Positions 1 through 8,770 of a DNA stretch of 64,000 bases are shown in pieces. This DNA comes from a bacterium (GTDB taxonomy: Bacteria > SAR324 > XYD2-FULL-50-16). The notes beneath the pieces were generated by a model. The model saw only the letters and a program-made list of their open reading frames with translations. It ran no database searches and was not told where the DNA came from. The position numbers and the translations under genes were made by a program. The stretch spans positions 124,001 through 188,000 of the forward strand of contig JAHJTV010000063.1 of NCBI GenBank assembly GCA_018829445.1, written 5' to 3'. The first letter of the stretch is position 1. Every line of letters begins with the position of its first letter.

Positions 1-1
1 T

Positions 2-199
2 GTGAAAAACGAATATCAAAAGTCTTTATTGATCGAAATCCTTAAGCAAGCGCCATTGACTGTGCCGGAAATGGCGGAGCAAACCGGGATGCCGCTTTAC
101 ACTGTTTCTCAATGCCTGAATGATCTGGAGATCAATGGCTTGGCTGAATTTAAAGAATACGACGGCAGGAATCCAAGGTTTATGAGTCTGGTGACTTAA
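2..199 (+). CDS. small winged-helix (MarR/Lrp-like) DNA-binding protein, possibly 5'-partial
   Basis: This 65-residue open frame reads as a compact winged helix-turn-helix: a first helix (YQKSLLIEILKQAP), a turn-helix pair (TVPEMAEQTGMPLYTVSQCL) and a short wing (GLAEFKEYDGRNPRFM). It probably acts as a transcriptional regulator, or as a small accessory protein, for the HdrA/MvhD genes that start 91 bases downstream on the same strand. The first codon is GTG at the second base of the window, so the true start may lie upstream and the protein may be longer. The fold assignment rests on the helix pattern; target and ligand cannot be read from the sequence. Confidence 0.6.
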   Translation: MKNEYQKSLLIEILKQAPLTVPEMAEQTGMPLYTVSQCLNDLEINGLAEFKEYDGRNPRFMSLVT

Positions 200-290
200 T
201 GAACCATCGGATTCTCGTTCTTGCAAATATGGCAGGACTTTTCAATAAAGAAAATTAATACAAAAAAGCTAAAAAATTAAAAGGAAAAAG

Positions 291-3200
291 ATGACAAAAA
301 CGAAACCCGCAAGCAAAAAAGGTAGCGTTATGGTTGTCGGTGCCGGGGTTGCCGGGATACAAGCGTCTTTAGATCTTGCTGCTTCCGGTTACTATGTCCA
401 TCTGGTTGACAAATCGCCCAGTATTGGGGGTTTAATGGCTCAATTGGACAAAACCTTCCCCACAAACGATTGTGCCATGTGCATTTTATCACCTTTCTTA
501 GTGGAAGTGGGCCGCCATATCAATATTAATATTATACCCAACAGTGAAGTGGAATCACTGGAGGGTGAACCGGGTTGCTTTACCGCCCATTTAAGTAATA
601 CGCCCAGGTTTATTGATCCGGTTAAATGTACCGGATGCGGTCAGTGTCGTATGGCCTGTCCGGTAACGGCTGTCAATGAATTTGATTGTGGCTTGGATGA
701 ACGTCGAGCCAGCTACATAAAATACCCCCAGGCCGTACCATTAGCCTATCAGATTGATCGTAACATCTGTATCGGATGCGGCATGTGTGAAAAGGTGTGT
801 CTTGCAAAGGCAGTAAAATTTGATGATAAACCGCTAAACATCACTCTGGAGGTTGGGGCCGTAATTCTGGCACCGGGAAACGAGACTTTTGACCCGGCAG
901 GTCTGGACAGCTATCACTATACTGATCATCCCAATGTCGTTACCAGTATTGAGTTCGAAAGGATTCTGAGTGCTTCCGGTCCTTATAAGGGTCATCTGAT
1001 GAGACCTTCAGATCGAAAGGAACCAGCTAAAATCGCCTGGTTGCAATGTATCGGCTCCAGGGATATTAATCGTTGTGATAACTCTTATTGCTCTTCGGTT
1101 TGCTGTATGTATTCCATCAAGGAAGCAGTTATTGCTATGGAGCATGCCCACAATAGTCTGGATACAGCCATTTTTTATATGGATATGAGGACGCATGGAA
1201 AAGAGTTTGAACAGACATATAAAAAAGCAAAGGATCAACACGGCGTACGTTTTGTTCGCTCACGTATCCATTCCGTCGATCCCATCGAGAATGGCGACTT
1301 GCGCATTTCTTATTTGAATAGTGAGGGGCAGGTTGATCAGGAGATTTTTGATATGGTGATTCTATCTGTCGGATTCCAGGTAGATCAAAACGTCATAAAA
1401 ATGGCCCAACGTCTGGGAGTTGAGCTGAATAGTCATCAATTTGCTCGAACCAACTCATTTGATCCGGTAAGCACATCCAAACCGGGAATATATGTATGTG
1501 GAACCTTTCAGGGACCGAAAGACATCCCTCAATCGGTTGTGGAAGCTTCAGCAGCAGCCGGTGCATCAGGTATCCTGCTGGGGGATTCTCGCTGGCAAGA
1601 AACCAAGACCGTTGAAATACCCCCGGAATTGAATGTGATAGGTGAAAGACCGAATATCGGCGTATTTTTATGTCAATGCGGGATTAATATCGGCGGAGTG
1701 GTTAATATTCCGGAAGTCCGTGAATATGCTAAATCCCTCCCTTATGTTGTTCATGTTGAAGATAATCTTTATACCTGCTCCCAGGATACCCAGGTTAATA
1801 TCTCCCAAGTGATTAAAGAGAAAGGGATAAACCGTGTAATTGTTGCAGCTTGTACTCCAAAAACCCATGAACCTATGTTCCAGGAGACTTTGGTGGCCTC
1901 CGGGTTGAATAAATATCTGTTTGAGATGTGCAACATCCGTAATCAAAACTCCTGGGTTCATATGAATGACCCGCAAAAAGCAACTGAAAAAGCCAAAGAT
2001 CTGGTTCGAATGGCAGTTGCCAAAGCAGGATTGTTGGAACCGCTTTCAGAAAAAGAACTTCTGCTTAATAAAAACACCCTGGTTGTTGGCGGAGGGATAT
2101 CGGGCCTGGTAGCGGCAAAAACTCTTGCCAATCAGAATTATGAAGTCTGCCTGGTGGAACAGAATGAAAAACTGGGTGGACAGGCATTGAGCCTGAATCA
2201 CACCTGGCGGAATGAAAACATTAGCACTTACCTGGAAGAGTTGATCGAAGAAGTAATCCATCATCCAAAAATTCAGGTGCATACCACCTCAAAATTGGGT
2301 AATGTGGATGGTTTTGTCGGAAGCTTCAAAACGGATATCCAGGGCGAAAATGGAAGCACTTCCAATTATGAACACGGTGCCACAATCATCGCAACCGGGG
2401 CTTCTGAATATAAACCCAGTGAATATCTTTATGGAGAAGATGAGCGGGTTATGACTCTCCTGGAACTTTCCCGTAAAACACGAGATTCTCCCGATTTGGC
2501 AAAAGAGATCGGTTCGGTTGTATTTATTCAGTGTGTCGGTTCAAGGGAAAAAGAAAGACCTTATTGCAGCCGAGTCTGCTGCACTCACACGGTGAAGAGT
2601 GCTTTGAATTTTAAAAAACAGAATCCCAAACTTTCAGTTTATGTTTTGAATCGGGATATTCGGACATATGGTGAGCGGGAGGATTTATATTCAGAAGCCC
2701 GAGAAGCCGGTGTTATTTTCGTAAAATATGACCTGGAATCAAAACCGCAGGTTGTAGTCAATGGTGACTCTCTTATGGTGACCATTTTCGATAATATCCT
2801 GAATCGGTATTTAAGCATAACAACCGATCTTTTGGTTTTAGCAACAGCGATTGTTGCACCCAATAATGATCAATTAGCTCAGTTCTTTAAAATACCGATT
2901 AACGAAGACGGTTTTTTTGTCGAGGCACATGTTAAATTGCGTCCCGTGGATTTTCCAACCGACGGTGTATTTCTTTGTGGTATGGCTCATTATCCCAAGT
3001 CGGTTGATGAAAGTATTGCACAGGCAATGGCAGCAGCTTCCAGGGTTACCGGTCTTCTTTCGGCAGATAAAATATATTCCAGTGGGGTTGTCGCTAGTAT
3101 TAATCCGGTGAATTGCAGTGGTTGTGGGATTTGCGTCTCTATCTGCCCCTATTCAGCTCCTTTCAAAATTGAAGAGGGTCGATTTGTCGGCAAGGCGGAA

Positions 3201-3317
3201 ATAAACTCGATTTTGTGCAAAGGATGCGGATTATGTGCGGCTGCCTGCCGGTCAGGAGCAGCAAATCTGCGAGGATTTGAACAGGCCCAGGTGATGGCCA
3301 TGTTGGACGAAATCTAA
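291..3317 (+). CDS. hdrA: HdrA-like FAD/iron-sulfur heterodisulfide reductase subunit A
   Basis: A 1008-residue cytoplasmic flavoprotein of the HdrA family, which passes or bifurcates electrons between ferredoxin, thiol/disulfide and hydrogenase or dehydrogenase partners. It has two FAD/NAD-binding folds: GAGVAGIQASLDLA near residue 17 and GGGISGLVAAKTLA near 600. Four 4Fe-4S-type motifs are visible: CTGCGQCRMACP and CIGCGMCEKVC in the N-terminal third, and CSGCGICVSICP and CKGCGLCAAAC at the C-terminus. HdrA-specific Cys-rich stretches (NSYCSSVCCMYS and RPYCSRVCCTHT) each follow a CxGSR element. The length fits the long bacterial HdrA proteins in which an N-terminal partial copy is fused to a full copy. 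The start is supported by AAGGAAAAAG before the ATG. MvhD follows, so the two probably form one complex. HdrB, HdrC and a hydrogenase or dehydrogenase are not in view. Confidence 0.93.
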   Translation: MTKTKPASKKGSVMVVGAGVAGIQASLDLAASGYYVHLVDKSPSIGGLMAQLDKTFPTNDCAMCILSPFLVEVGRHININIIPNSEVESLEGEPGCFTAHLSNTPRFIDPVKCTGCGQCRMACPVTAVNEFDCGLDERRASYIKYPQAVPLAYQIDRNICIGCGMCEKVCLAKAVKFDDKPLNITLEVGAVILAPGNETFDPAGLDSYHYTDHPNVVTSIEFERILSASGPYKGHLMRPSDRKEPAKIAWLQCIGSRDINRCDNSYCSSVCCMYSIKEAVIAMEHAHNSLDTAIFYMDMRTHGKEFEQTYKKAKDQHGVRFVRSRIHSVDPIENGDLRISYLNSEGQVDQEIFDMVILSVGFQVDQNVIKMAQRLGVELNSHQFARTNSFDPVSTSKPGIYVCGTFQGPKDIPQSVVEASAAAGASGILLGDSRWQETKTVEIPPELNVIGERPNIGVFLCQCGINIGGVVNIPEVREYAKSLPYVVHVEDNLYTCSQDTQVNISQVIKEKGINRVIVAACTPKTHEPMFQETLVASGLNKYLFEMCNIRNQNSWVHMNDPQKATEKAKDLVRMAVAKAGLLEPLSEKELLLNKNTLVVGGGISGLVAAKTLANQNYEVCLVEQNEKLGGQALSLNHTWRNENISTYLEELIEEVIHHPKIQVHTTSKLGNVDGFVGSFKTDIQGENGSTSNYEHGATIIATGASEYKPSEYLYGEDERVMTLLELSRKTRDSPDLAKEIGSVVFIQCVGSREKERPYCSRVCCTHTVKSALNFKKQNPKLSVYVLNRDIRTYGEREDLYSEAREAGVIFVKYDLESKPQVVVNGDSLMVTIFDNILNRYLSITTDLLVLATAIVAPNNDQLAQFFKIPINEDGFFVEAHVKLRPVDFPTDGVFLCGMAHYPKSVDESIAQAMAAASRVTGLLSADKIYSSGVVASINPVNCSGCGICVSICPYSAPFKIEEGRFVGKAEINSILCKGCGLCAAACRSGAANLRGFEQAQVMAMLDEI

Positions 3318-3335
3318 AACTTAAACCCCTAATAT

Positions 3336-3360
3336 TTGGCACTTCTTGTAAGAGTGCCAA
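3336..3360 (+). promoter_or_regulatory. intercistronic stem-loop between hdrA and mvhD
   Basis: TTGGCAC and GTGCCAA form a seven-base perfect stem, extended by TTCTT/AGA pairing. It starts about 18 bases after the hdrA stop. No U-run follows, so it looks more like an mRNA-processing or stability element than a terminator. It could set the HdrA:MvhD ratio; that is inference. Confidence 0.35.
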
Positions 3361-3425
3361 AGAGTTAAAAGTTGGGGAAAAGAGATCTTTATCAATAAAT
3401 ATAGTGCATCAAAAGAGGAGAAAAC

Positions 3426-3857
3426 ATGGATAACTGGGAACCCAAGATTACAACATTTTTATGCAATTGGTGTTCTTATGGTGCGGCAGATTTGGCTGGG
3501 GTAAGTCGTTTTCAATACCCGCCTTATTTCAGAGTTGTAAGGTTACCCTGCTCCGGCAGGGTTAGTCCGAAATTTATTCTGCAAGCATTGAGAAATGGTT
3601 CGGATGGAGTCTGGGTATCCGGATGTCATCCTGGGGATTGTCATTATCTGGAAGGAAATTATTATGCGCGAAGACGTTTCACTTTGCTTAAAGAATTGCT
3701 TGAATATATGGGGCTTGAATCGGGAAGGCTCCATTTTTCCTGGATCTCCTCTGCAGAAGGAGTAAAGTTTGCCGAGGTAGCGCGGGAGGTGGCAGCAGCT
3801 GTTAAAAAACTGGGGCCAGCCAACTATTTTGTTAAAAAGCAGTCAATGGCCGGTTAG
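3426..3857 (+). CDS. mvhD: MvhD-type hydrogenase/HdrA iron-sulfur subunit
   Basis: A 143-residue protein of the MvhD (methyl-viologen-reducing hydrogenase delta subunit) family. It carries the 2Fe-2S cluster that links HdrA to an electron-donating hydrogenase or formate dehydrogenase. The family cysteines are visible: CNWCSYGAAD near the N-terminus, LPCSGRV and SGCHPGDCHYLEGN in the middle. A strong ribosome site (GAGGAG, then AAAAC) precedes the ATG. It lies about 110 bases downstream of hdrA on the same strand, the usual partner arrangement. No hydrogenase or dehydrogenase subunit follows, because the next gene is convergent, so the physiological electron donor must be encoded elsewhere or reached in trans. 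Confidence 0.92.
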   Translation: MDNWEPKITTFLCNWCSYGAADLAGVSRFQYPPYFRVVRLPCSGRVSPKFILQALRNGSDGVWVSGCHPGDCHYLEGNYYARRRFTLLKELLEYMGLESGRLHFSWISSAEGVKFAEVAREVAAAVKKLGPANYFVKKQSMAG

Positions 3858-3873
3858 CAGATCGGCCGGAAAA

Positions 3874-3914
3874 TATGTCCCTTGATTAATCATTTCGATA
3901 AACAACGGGACATA
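3874..3914. repeat. inverted repeat between convergent mvhD and 5'-nucleotidase genes
   Basis: TATGTCCC and GGGACATA are perfect eight-base arms separated by 25 bases, lying almost entirely between the two stop codons. A bidirectional terminator is the likely role because the genes converge here, but no U-run is present on either side. Confidence 0.35.
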
Positions 3915-3922
3915 CTCCTTTA

Positions 3923-5878
3923 TTAACGAGATTTTCTTCGTTTGTATACTCTTACCGGGATATAGATAATCAAGAATAAAATCAGTAACAAAAGCACGAT
4001 AACCCCAAAGGTGATCCAGGTGACGTAGCTTCCTCCCCACAACAGGTTAATCGGGTTGATGCTGGGGGCGATAATCTGCCTTCCTTCTGCTGTTTTATAA
4101 CGGGCGGGGATCTCCGGGATGCCGTTACCATCTATATCATCGAAAGTCTGTACGTAGTTCATTAGCGCACTCCAGTCTTTCACCTCCTGAATCCCCGGCT
4201 TGTTCCTGTCACCATCCACTCTGACGGTTTCCAGATCGCTGATCGGATTACCCTGTTTATCCTTTGGAACAATCACCAATATATTATTAGTAAACCCACC
4301 GATAATCTTCAAAAAAGTGGCGTTGTAAATATTGCTGGTTACTTTGTATAGCTTCTTATTAGCAGTCGAAACATCAAGTTGTTCAAAGGAGCCATCGAGA
4401 TTCTCAATAAAGACCTTGGTTACCCTGTCAAAGAACATTCTGTTGGGGTTGTACTCGATTTTGAGACCGGAAAACTGGAGAAAATAGTCGGATCCTTTTA
4501 AGGGATAGATGGTCGTTAGGATTTCAGAGGTCTTTTTGATCTCTTCCGCTTTGACATAAAATGAAACCAGGGGATAGCTCAGAGTTTCATCCATCCCAAC
4601 CCCCAGGGGAACAACTCTGAATAGGTCATTAACAATTACTTTGCCTGTTTGCCCTTTGAGAAGGTGGTCGCGGATGACTCCGTTGGATTGTACGGCAATC
4701 TGGACGCGTGAAGAAGGATCGGCAGGATCGTATTCAGCTTGGTCGGTTGCCCATCTCAAGGCATCGGTAATCAAATTACCCAGGTTGGTTTCCGCTTCAG
4801 TAATTTTGAGATCAAATTCGGTTTCAACCAGAACCTGGTCAAACTTCAGGTTTAGATCTTTCAGTACCTCCCGGTTTACCAACCCAATGGAATCATTAAT
4901 TTTATCATTAATAGCGGTATCACCTTTGATGGAGTCATCTATTTCCCTTAAAGAATAGTTTTTTACCCTGACCTTGCCGGATTCCAGTTCAACGTCTAGA
5001 ACTCCCAGGTTGTAACCATAAGCGCCGGTTTGAACAATGATGGTGTCGTTGGCCACGATAGGCTCTTCCAATTGTGTATGAGTGTGGCCGCTGATGATAA
5101 TGTCGATTCCAGGGACTTCCTTTGCCAGAATGACATCTTCCGACTTCTCAATTTCTGAGGAGAGCCCGCTATGTGAAAGGCAGATAACAACATCGACCTT
5201 TTCCACCTCTTTCAATTGCTGCACCATTCGCTTTGAAGAGATTAAAATATCATCAAATTTGACCGGTGAGGCAAAGGGAGCTACTTCAGCAGCATCAGCA
5301 CCGACCAGCCCGAAGATACCAAATTTGATTCCCTGCTTTTCCAGGACTGTATAGGGTTTTACGTATCCTTTATTGTAAACCTCTTCCAGCGTATCATCCC
5401 TGTCATCCTCTTGATTGAACAATAAATTTGAGGCAACGATGGCCGGTACTTTTCCGTTTCTGTGAGCAGTGATCAAAATTCTTGCCAGCCCGTCAGGTCT
5501 GAGATCAAACTCATGATTTCCCAGGGTGATAGCATCAAAACCCATTTCACTCATCAATGTCAATTCCAGAGCATGTTCGCGGCAAACCATGTGAAAGAGA
5601 GATCCCATTAAAAAATCACCTGCATCCAGGATCAAAACCGGATTGTCCCGGTTGTTTTGTTCATCTTTTATGGCTGTTGCAAGCCTGGCCCAGCCGCCCC
5701 TGGTTAAGTCATTGTTTGTTTCAAGAGGTGTATAATCGATATTTGGGGAAAATCCCAACAGATGAGAATGCAGATCATTAGTATGAAGAATAGTAAAAGA
5801 TTTTCCGGCCGCAAATGTTGATATTGAGGTTAATAAAAAAACCAACAGGTATATCAATAGCTTCACATTGTATTTCAT
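3923..5878 (-). CDS. membrane-anchored periplasmic 5'-nucleotidase/UshA-family phosphoesterase
   Basis: A 651-residue two-domain nucleotidase of the UshA/5'-nucleotidase family, which removes phosphate from nucleotides or nucleotide sugars outside the inner membrane. It starts with a signal peptide (LLIYLLVFLLTSISTFAAG). The dinuclear-metal motifs appear in order: HTNDLHSHL, DAGDF, GNHEFD, SHSG and SGHTHT. The C-terminal nucleotide-recognition domain includes ETNLGNLITDAL and SNGVIR. A single hydrophobic segment (VTWITFGVIVLLLLILFLIIYIPV) followed by KRRKSR ends the protein, so it is probably tethered to the inner membrane, unlike soluble UshA. AAGGATACC before the ATG supports the start. Substrate is not determinable; nucleotide scavenging is the default expectation. 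Confidence 0.88.
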   Translation of the reverse strand: MKYNVKLLIYLLVFLLTSISTFAAGKSFTILHTNDLHSHLLGFSPNIDYTPLETNNDLTRGGWARLATAIKDEQNNRDNPVLILDAGDFLMGSLFHMVCREHALELTLMSEMGFDAITLGNHEFDLRPDGLARILITAHRNGKVPAIVASNLLFNQEDDRDDTLEEVYNKGYVKPYTVLEKQGIKFGIFGLVGADAAEVAPFASPVKFDDILISSKRMVQQLKEVEKVDVVICLSHSGLSSEIEKSEDVILAKEVPGIDIIISGHTHTQLEEPIVANDTIIVQTGAYGYNLGVLDVELESGKVRVKNYSLREIDDSIKGDTAINDKINDSIGLVNREVLKDLNLKFDQVLVETEFDLKITEAETNLGNLITDALRWATDQAEYDPADPSSRVQIAVQSNGVIRDHLLKGQTGKVIVNDLFRVVPLGVGMDETLSYPLVSFYVKAEEIKKTSEILTTIYPLKGSDYFLQFSGLKIEYNPNRMFFDRVTKVFIENLDGSFEQLDVSTANKKLYKVTSNIYNATFLKIIGGFTNNILVIVPKDKQGNPISDLETVRVDGDRNKPGIQEVKDWSALMNYVQTFDDIDGNGIPEIPARYKTAEGRQIIAPSINPINLLWGGSYVTWITFGVIVLLLLILFLIIYIPVRVYKRRKSR

Positions 5879-6100
5879 TGGTATCCTTTCTTAAATTTTG
5901 TCTGTTCCTTTTGAGCGTTTTAATATTATTTTTCAGCTTTTTTTATTGAATTGCAGGATGGGCAAGTCTTTCCGCCCATGTGGGCGAATTATTGGGACAT
6001 TGAGTCTCCCGGTGGTTAACGGGGGCGTTCTGTTTCCATTGTAAAACAAAGAAGAAAATACTAAATCTCAGCACCTATGTAAAGCAAAAGCATAGCTCTA

Positions 6101-6955
6101 TTATTGCCACCAGGGGATAGCCCCATTGTCTCGTTTGCTGAAATACAAGCCGATGAGAACAAAGCTCATGGCGCAGACGGCAATGCAAAGACCGGGTGGG
6201 AGATACCAGAACCACATGCCATTGGCAAAACCCCCGCGTTTGAAGGCATAGTGCATCATGGTACCCCAGCTGACTTTTGTCGGATCTCCCAGACCCAGAA
6301 AACTCAGGGAAGCCTCGCTCAGCATAGCTCCGGCCACCGAGACCACAAACTTTGCTGATATAATCTCCATTACATTGGGAAGGATGTGTCTGGAAAGGAT
6401 GCGTGTTACAGGAATGTCCAGAGCTATCATGGCGTCGATAAAAGGCAGTTCGCGCAGCTTCAGCGTTTTTGCCCGGACAGCCCGGGCCGTCGAACACCAC
6501 CCCAGCAGGACAATCACAAATACAATATTCCAGATACTGGCTCCCAAGTAGGAAGCGAGAATAATCATCAACGGTAGAGCCGGAATCAGAAGAAAAAGGT
6601 CAATGGCTCCGGTTACCATTTCACCCATGATCCCTCTGAAATAGCCTGAAACAATACCGATCAGGCTACCAATAAAAGCAGAGATTGAGGCTGCTACCAA
6701 GCCGATGATCAACGAAACCCTGCTGGAATGCAATAATTCGGAAAAAATATCATACCCCATGTCATTGGTACCGAGTGGGTGTTGCCAGGAAGGTGATAAA
6801 AAGGGGAAAAAGCTTGTATCGAGGGCATGGGGAGATAACCATGGCGCCAGAACCGATATCAGGCAGAAGATAAAAAGACATAGGAACCCACATGCTCCAA
6901 ATATTGTTTCGACGGATCTTATCTTAAAATGTTCTGGCTGCTTCATCTTTTTCAT
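6101..6955 (-). CDS. DppC/OppC-type ABC importer permease
   Basis: A 284-residue inner-membrane permease with an N-terminal helix (GACGFLCLFIFCLISVLAPWLSP) and the BPD-transporter core. SFLGLGDPTKVSWGTMM is typical of DppC/OppC/NikC proteins, and the EAA-loop region (RILSRHILPNVMEIISAKF) contacts the ATPases. Its ATG overlaps the stop of the partner permease gene in an ATGA, so the two are translationally coupled. It is the last gene of the importer operon. The substrate class (peptide, nickel or metal chelate) cannot be told from the permease. Confidence 0.9.
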   Translation of the reverse strand: MKKMKQPEHFKIRSVETIFGACGFLCLFIFCLISVLAPWLSPHALDTSFFPFLSPSWQHPLGTNDMGYDIFSELLHSSRVSLIIGLVAASISAFIGSLIGIVSGYFRGIMGEMVTGAIDLFLLIPALPLMIILASYLGASIWNIVFVIVLLGWCSTARAVRAKTLKLRELPFIDAMIALDIPVTRILSRHILPNVMEIISAKFVVSVAGAMLSEASLSFLGLGDPTKVSWGTMMHYAFKRGGFANGMWFWYLPPGLCIAVCAMSFVLIGLYFSKRDNGAIPWWQ

Positions 6956-7917
6956 GCCCGAACCCTGGGATCTAATATCCCATAAATGAAGTCAACCAGG
7001 GTGTTTAATCCCAGGACAATAACGGTTAAAACAAGAAAACATCCCTGCAGAACCGGATAATCCCTGTTTATTGCCGCCTCATAGATCAATATGCCCATAC
7101 CATTAATTGAGAACACAATCTCAACAAGCAATGCTCCTGATACCATAAAAGCGAGATGCAGGGCAATCAGACTCAAAAGGGGCAGACTGGCATTCTTTAG
7201 AATATGAACCAACCAGATTGCCCTGGTGCTGATTCCCTTGGCACGGGCATAGAGAACATAGTCTTGCTGTTTCTCTTCAATGACACTGTTGCGGGTGACC
7301 ATAAATTTTACCGCAGCAGATGAGATTGAAAGAATGGCAACTGGGAGAACCAGATGCAAGAGAACGTCACCCGGACAGGATAACAGATCCCCGGTACAGC
7401 TGGGGGATTTTAGTCCACCTAAGGGAAAGAGATTGTATCGAAAACTGAAGAGATCCAGTCCGACCATCGCTAGCAGGAATGTCGGCATTGCATAAACGGC
7501 CAAAAATGCTAGCGTGATCAGAACATCAATGGCAGCGCCGGAAAACCTCCCTGACACCATTCCCATGATCACAGCTAGCAACGATGAAATAAGTACCGAT
7601 GGGAACAGCAGCAATAGGGTTCGAGTCAGATGGTCAATAATTAGGAGTGCTACTGGTCTGTGATGATGGTAGGAATATCCCAGATCCCAGTGAAGCAGCT
7701 TGGTGAGATATTCCCTGTATTGTGCCAACAGTGTTGCATTAAGGCCGTACTCTTCCTCTAACTCCCGGTATTCTTTCTGGCTTAGTCCTACTACATCGGG
7801 GCCTAATATGGTGAAAAGAGGATTACCCGGCATTATTCGGGGAATCAGAAAATTCAAAGATAGGATAAACAACAGGCTGATTGCCAACCTGGAAAACTTA
7901 AGCAGAAAAAACGTCAT
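6952..7917 (-). CDS. DppB/OppB-type ABC importer permease
   Basis: A 321-residue inner-membrane permease of the DppB/OppB/NikB type with about six membrane segments. It begins with the family-typical hydrophobic helix (LAISLLFILSLNFLIPRIMPGNP). The coupling-loop region is present near KQQDYVLYARAKGIS, followed by the conserved C-terminal segment (DYPVLQGCFLVLTVIVLGLNTLVDFIYGILDPRVR). Its start overlaps the methyltransferase stop by four bases (ATGA) and its end overlaps the DppC-type start in the same way. This back-to-back coupling indicates that permease and methyltransferase are made from one transcript in fixed order. Confidence 0.9.
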   Translation of the reverse strand: MTFFLLKFSRLAISLLFILSLNFLIPRIMPGNPLFTILGPDVVGLSQKEYRELEEEYGLNATLLAQYREYLTKLLHWDLGYSYHHHRPVALLIIDHLTRTLLLLFPSVLISSLLAVIMGMVSGRFSGAAIDVLITLAFLAVYAMPTFLLAMVGLDLFSFRYNLFPLGGLKSPSCTGDLLSCPGDVLLHLVLPVAILSISSAAVKFMVTRNSVIEEKQQDYVLYARAKGISTRAIWLVHILKNASLPLLSLIALHLAFMVSGALLVEIVFSINGMGILIYEAAINRDYPVLQGCFLVLTVIVLGLNTLVDFIYGILDPRVRA

Positions 7918-8768
7918 TCTGCCCCATCCCCTTTTTTATTTATTTTCCACCAGATGACAGCAATGGTTCCCTGCTGATCATCTGAAATTTGTCCATTTTC
8001 GGCTTTGACTTTAAAGAAGGATTGAATCTTCTGTTCCACTTGTTTGCTATTTTTTCCGAAAACTCTGAAATAGTCCGTATAATGCAGAACCATTTCCTCA
8101 ATGGGGTAAGACGGTGTCCAATGATAGGGGTAAAACCTAATGTTAGGAAAGAAGCCTTCCAAATAGAGTAGGTTAAATGGAAACTGAATATCGAAGGCTC
8201 GACTTTTCAAGGGAGCTTCCATGATTTGCTGCCAGATCTGGCTGCGTAAAGTGGATTGGTAAGAACCGGCAAAACTGATCAGGCAACAGCTACAACGGGA
8301 CAAACGGTTCATCTTCATCAGAGAATCGTAATCTTTTATAGCTGGCGTATTGGCTCCCAACACAAGATCATATGTCTCTCCTTCTGCAAATGATAGCCAG
8401 CTTCCTTCAAATGTCTTTACTCTGTCGGCAACGCCGTATTCTTTTGATTCATTTTTCATAACTTCCAGCATTTGCCTGGCGGTATCAATACCGGTTACGG
8501 AAGCTGTTTTAGCAGCCAGAGGAATTGTATAGGTTCCGGGGCCACAACCGATATCCAGTATCCTGCTTGTCGTTGATATCACACCATCGGTCAGCAGTTG
8601 ATCAACGATGCCCTTGGAAAAGAAAAAATGTTGCCGGTTCTCGCGCCCGTATCGTTCGGCGTATTGATTCCAGAACGCTTCCCAGTTGTCAGGGCTTCTG
8701 TATCCCGGGGCCAGTGAGGATGTTTGCTGAGCCTTTGTCCATTCAGATTTCCAAAAATCAAGATCCAT
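7914..8768 (-). CDS. class I SAM-dependent methyltransferase embedded in importer operon
   Basis: A soluble methyltransferase with the Rossmann SAM-binding motif I (ILDIGCGPGTYTIPLA), an acidic motif II (VTGIDTARQMLEVM) and the motif-IV-like DLVLGANTPAI. The ORF track begins at 8798, but AGGAG seven bases before the second Met (MDLDFWKSEWTK) and the absence of overlap with the upstream gene favour the start given here, for 284 residues. It lies between the binding protein (two bases upstream) and the first permease (four-base overlap). An enzyme coupled this tightly to an importer probably acts on the imported compound or on a chelator or metal cofactor linked to it. The substrate is unknown. 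Confidence 0.82.
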   Translation of the reverse strand: MDLDFWKSEWTKAQQTSSLAPGYRSPDNWEAFWNQYAERYGRENRQHFFFSKGIVDQLLTDGVISTTSRILDIGCGPGTYTIPLAAKTASVTGIDTARQMLEVMKNESKEYGVADRVKTFEGSWLSFAEGETYDLVLGANTPAIKDYDSLMKMNRLSRCSCCLISFAGSYQSTLRSQIWQQIMEAPLKSRAFDIQFPFNLLYLEGFFPNIRFYPYHWTPSYPIEEMVLHYTDYFRVFGKNSKQVEQKIQSFFKVKAENGQISDDQQGTIAVIWWKINKKGDGAE

Positions 8769-8770
8769 GA

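Noticed and set aside
3336-3360. Sigma-54 promoter (TGGCAC) between hdrA and mvhD
   Set aside because: The -12 TTGC element is missing at the required spacing; the sequence is better explained by the stem-loop.
291-3857. Qmo complex (QmoA/QmoB) assignment
   Set aside because: The gene is a single long HdrA with an MvhD partner; no QmoC or apr genes are nearby and the domain order fits HdrA.
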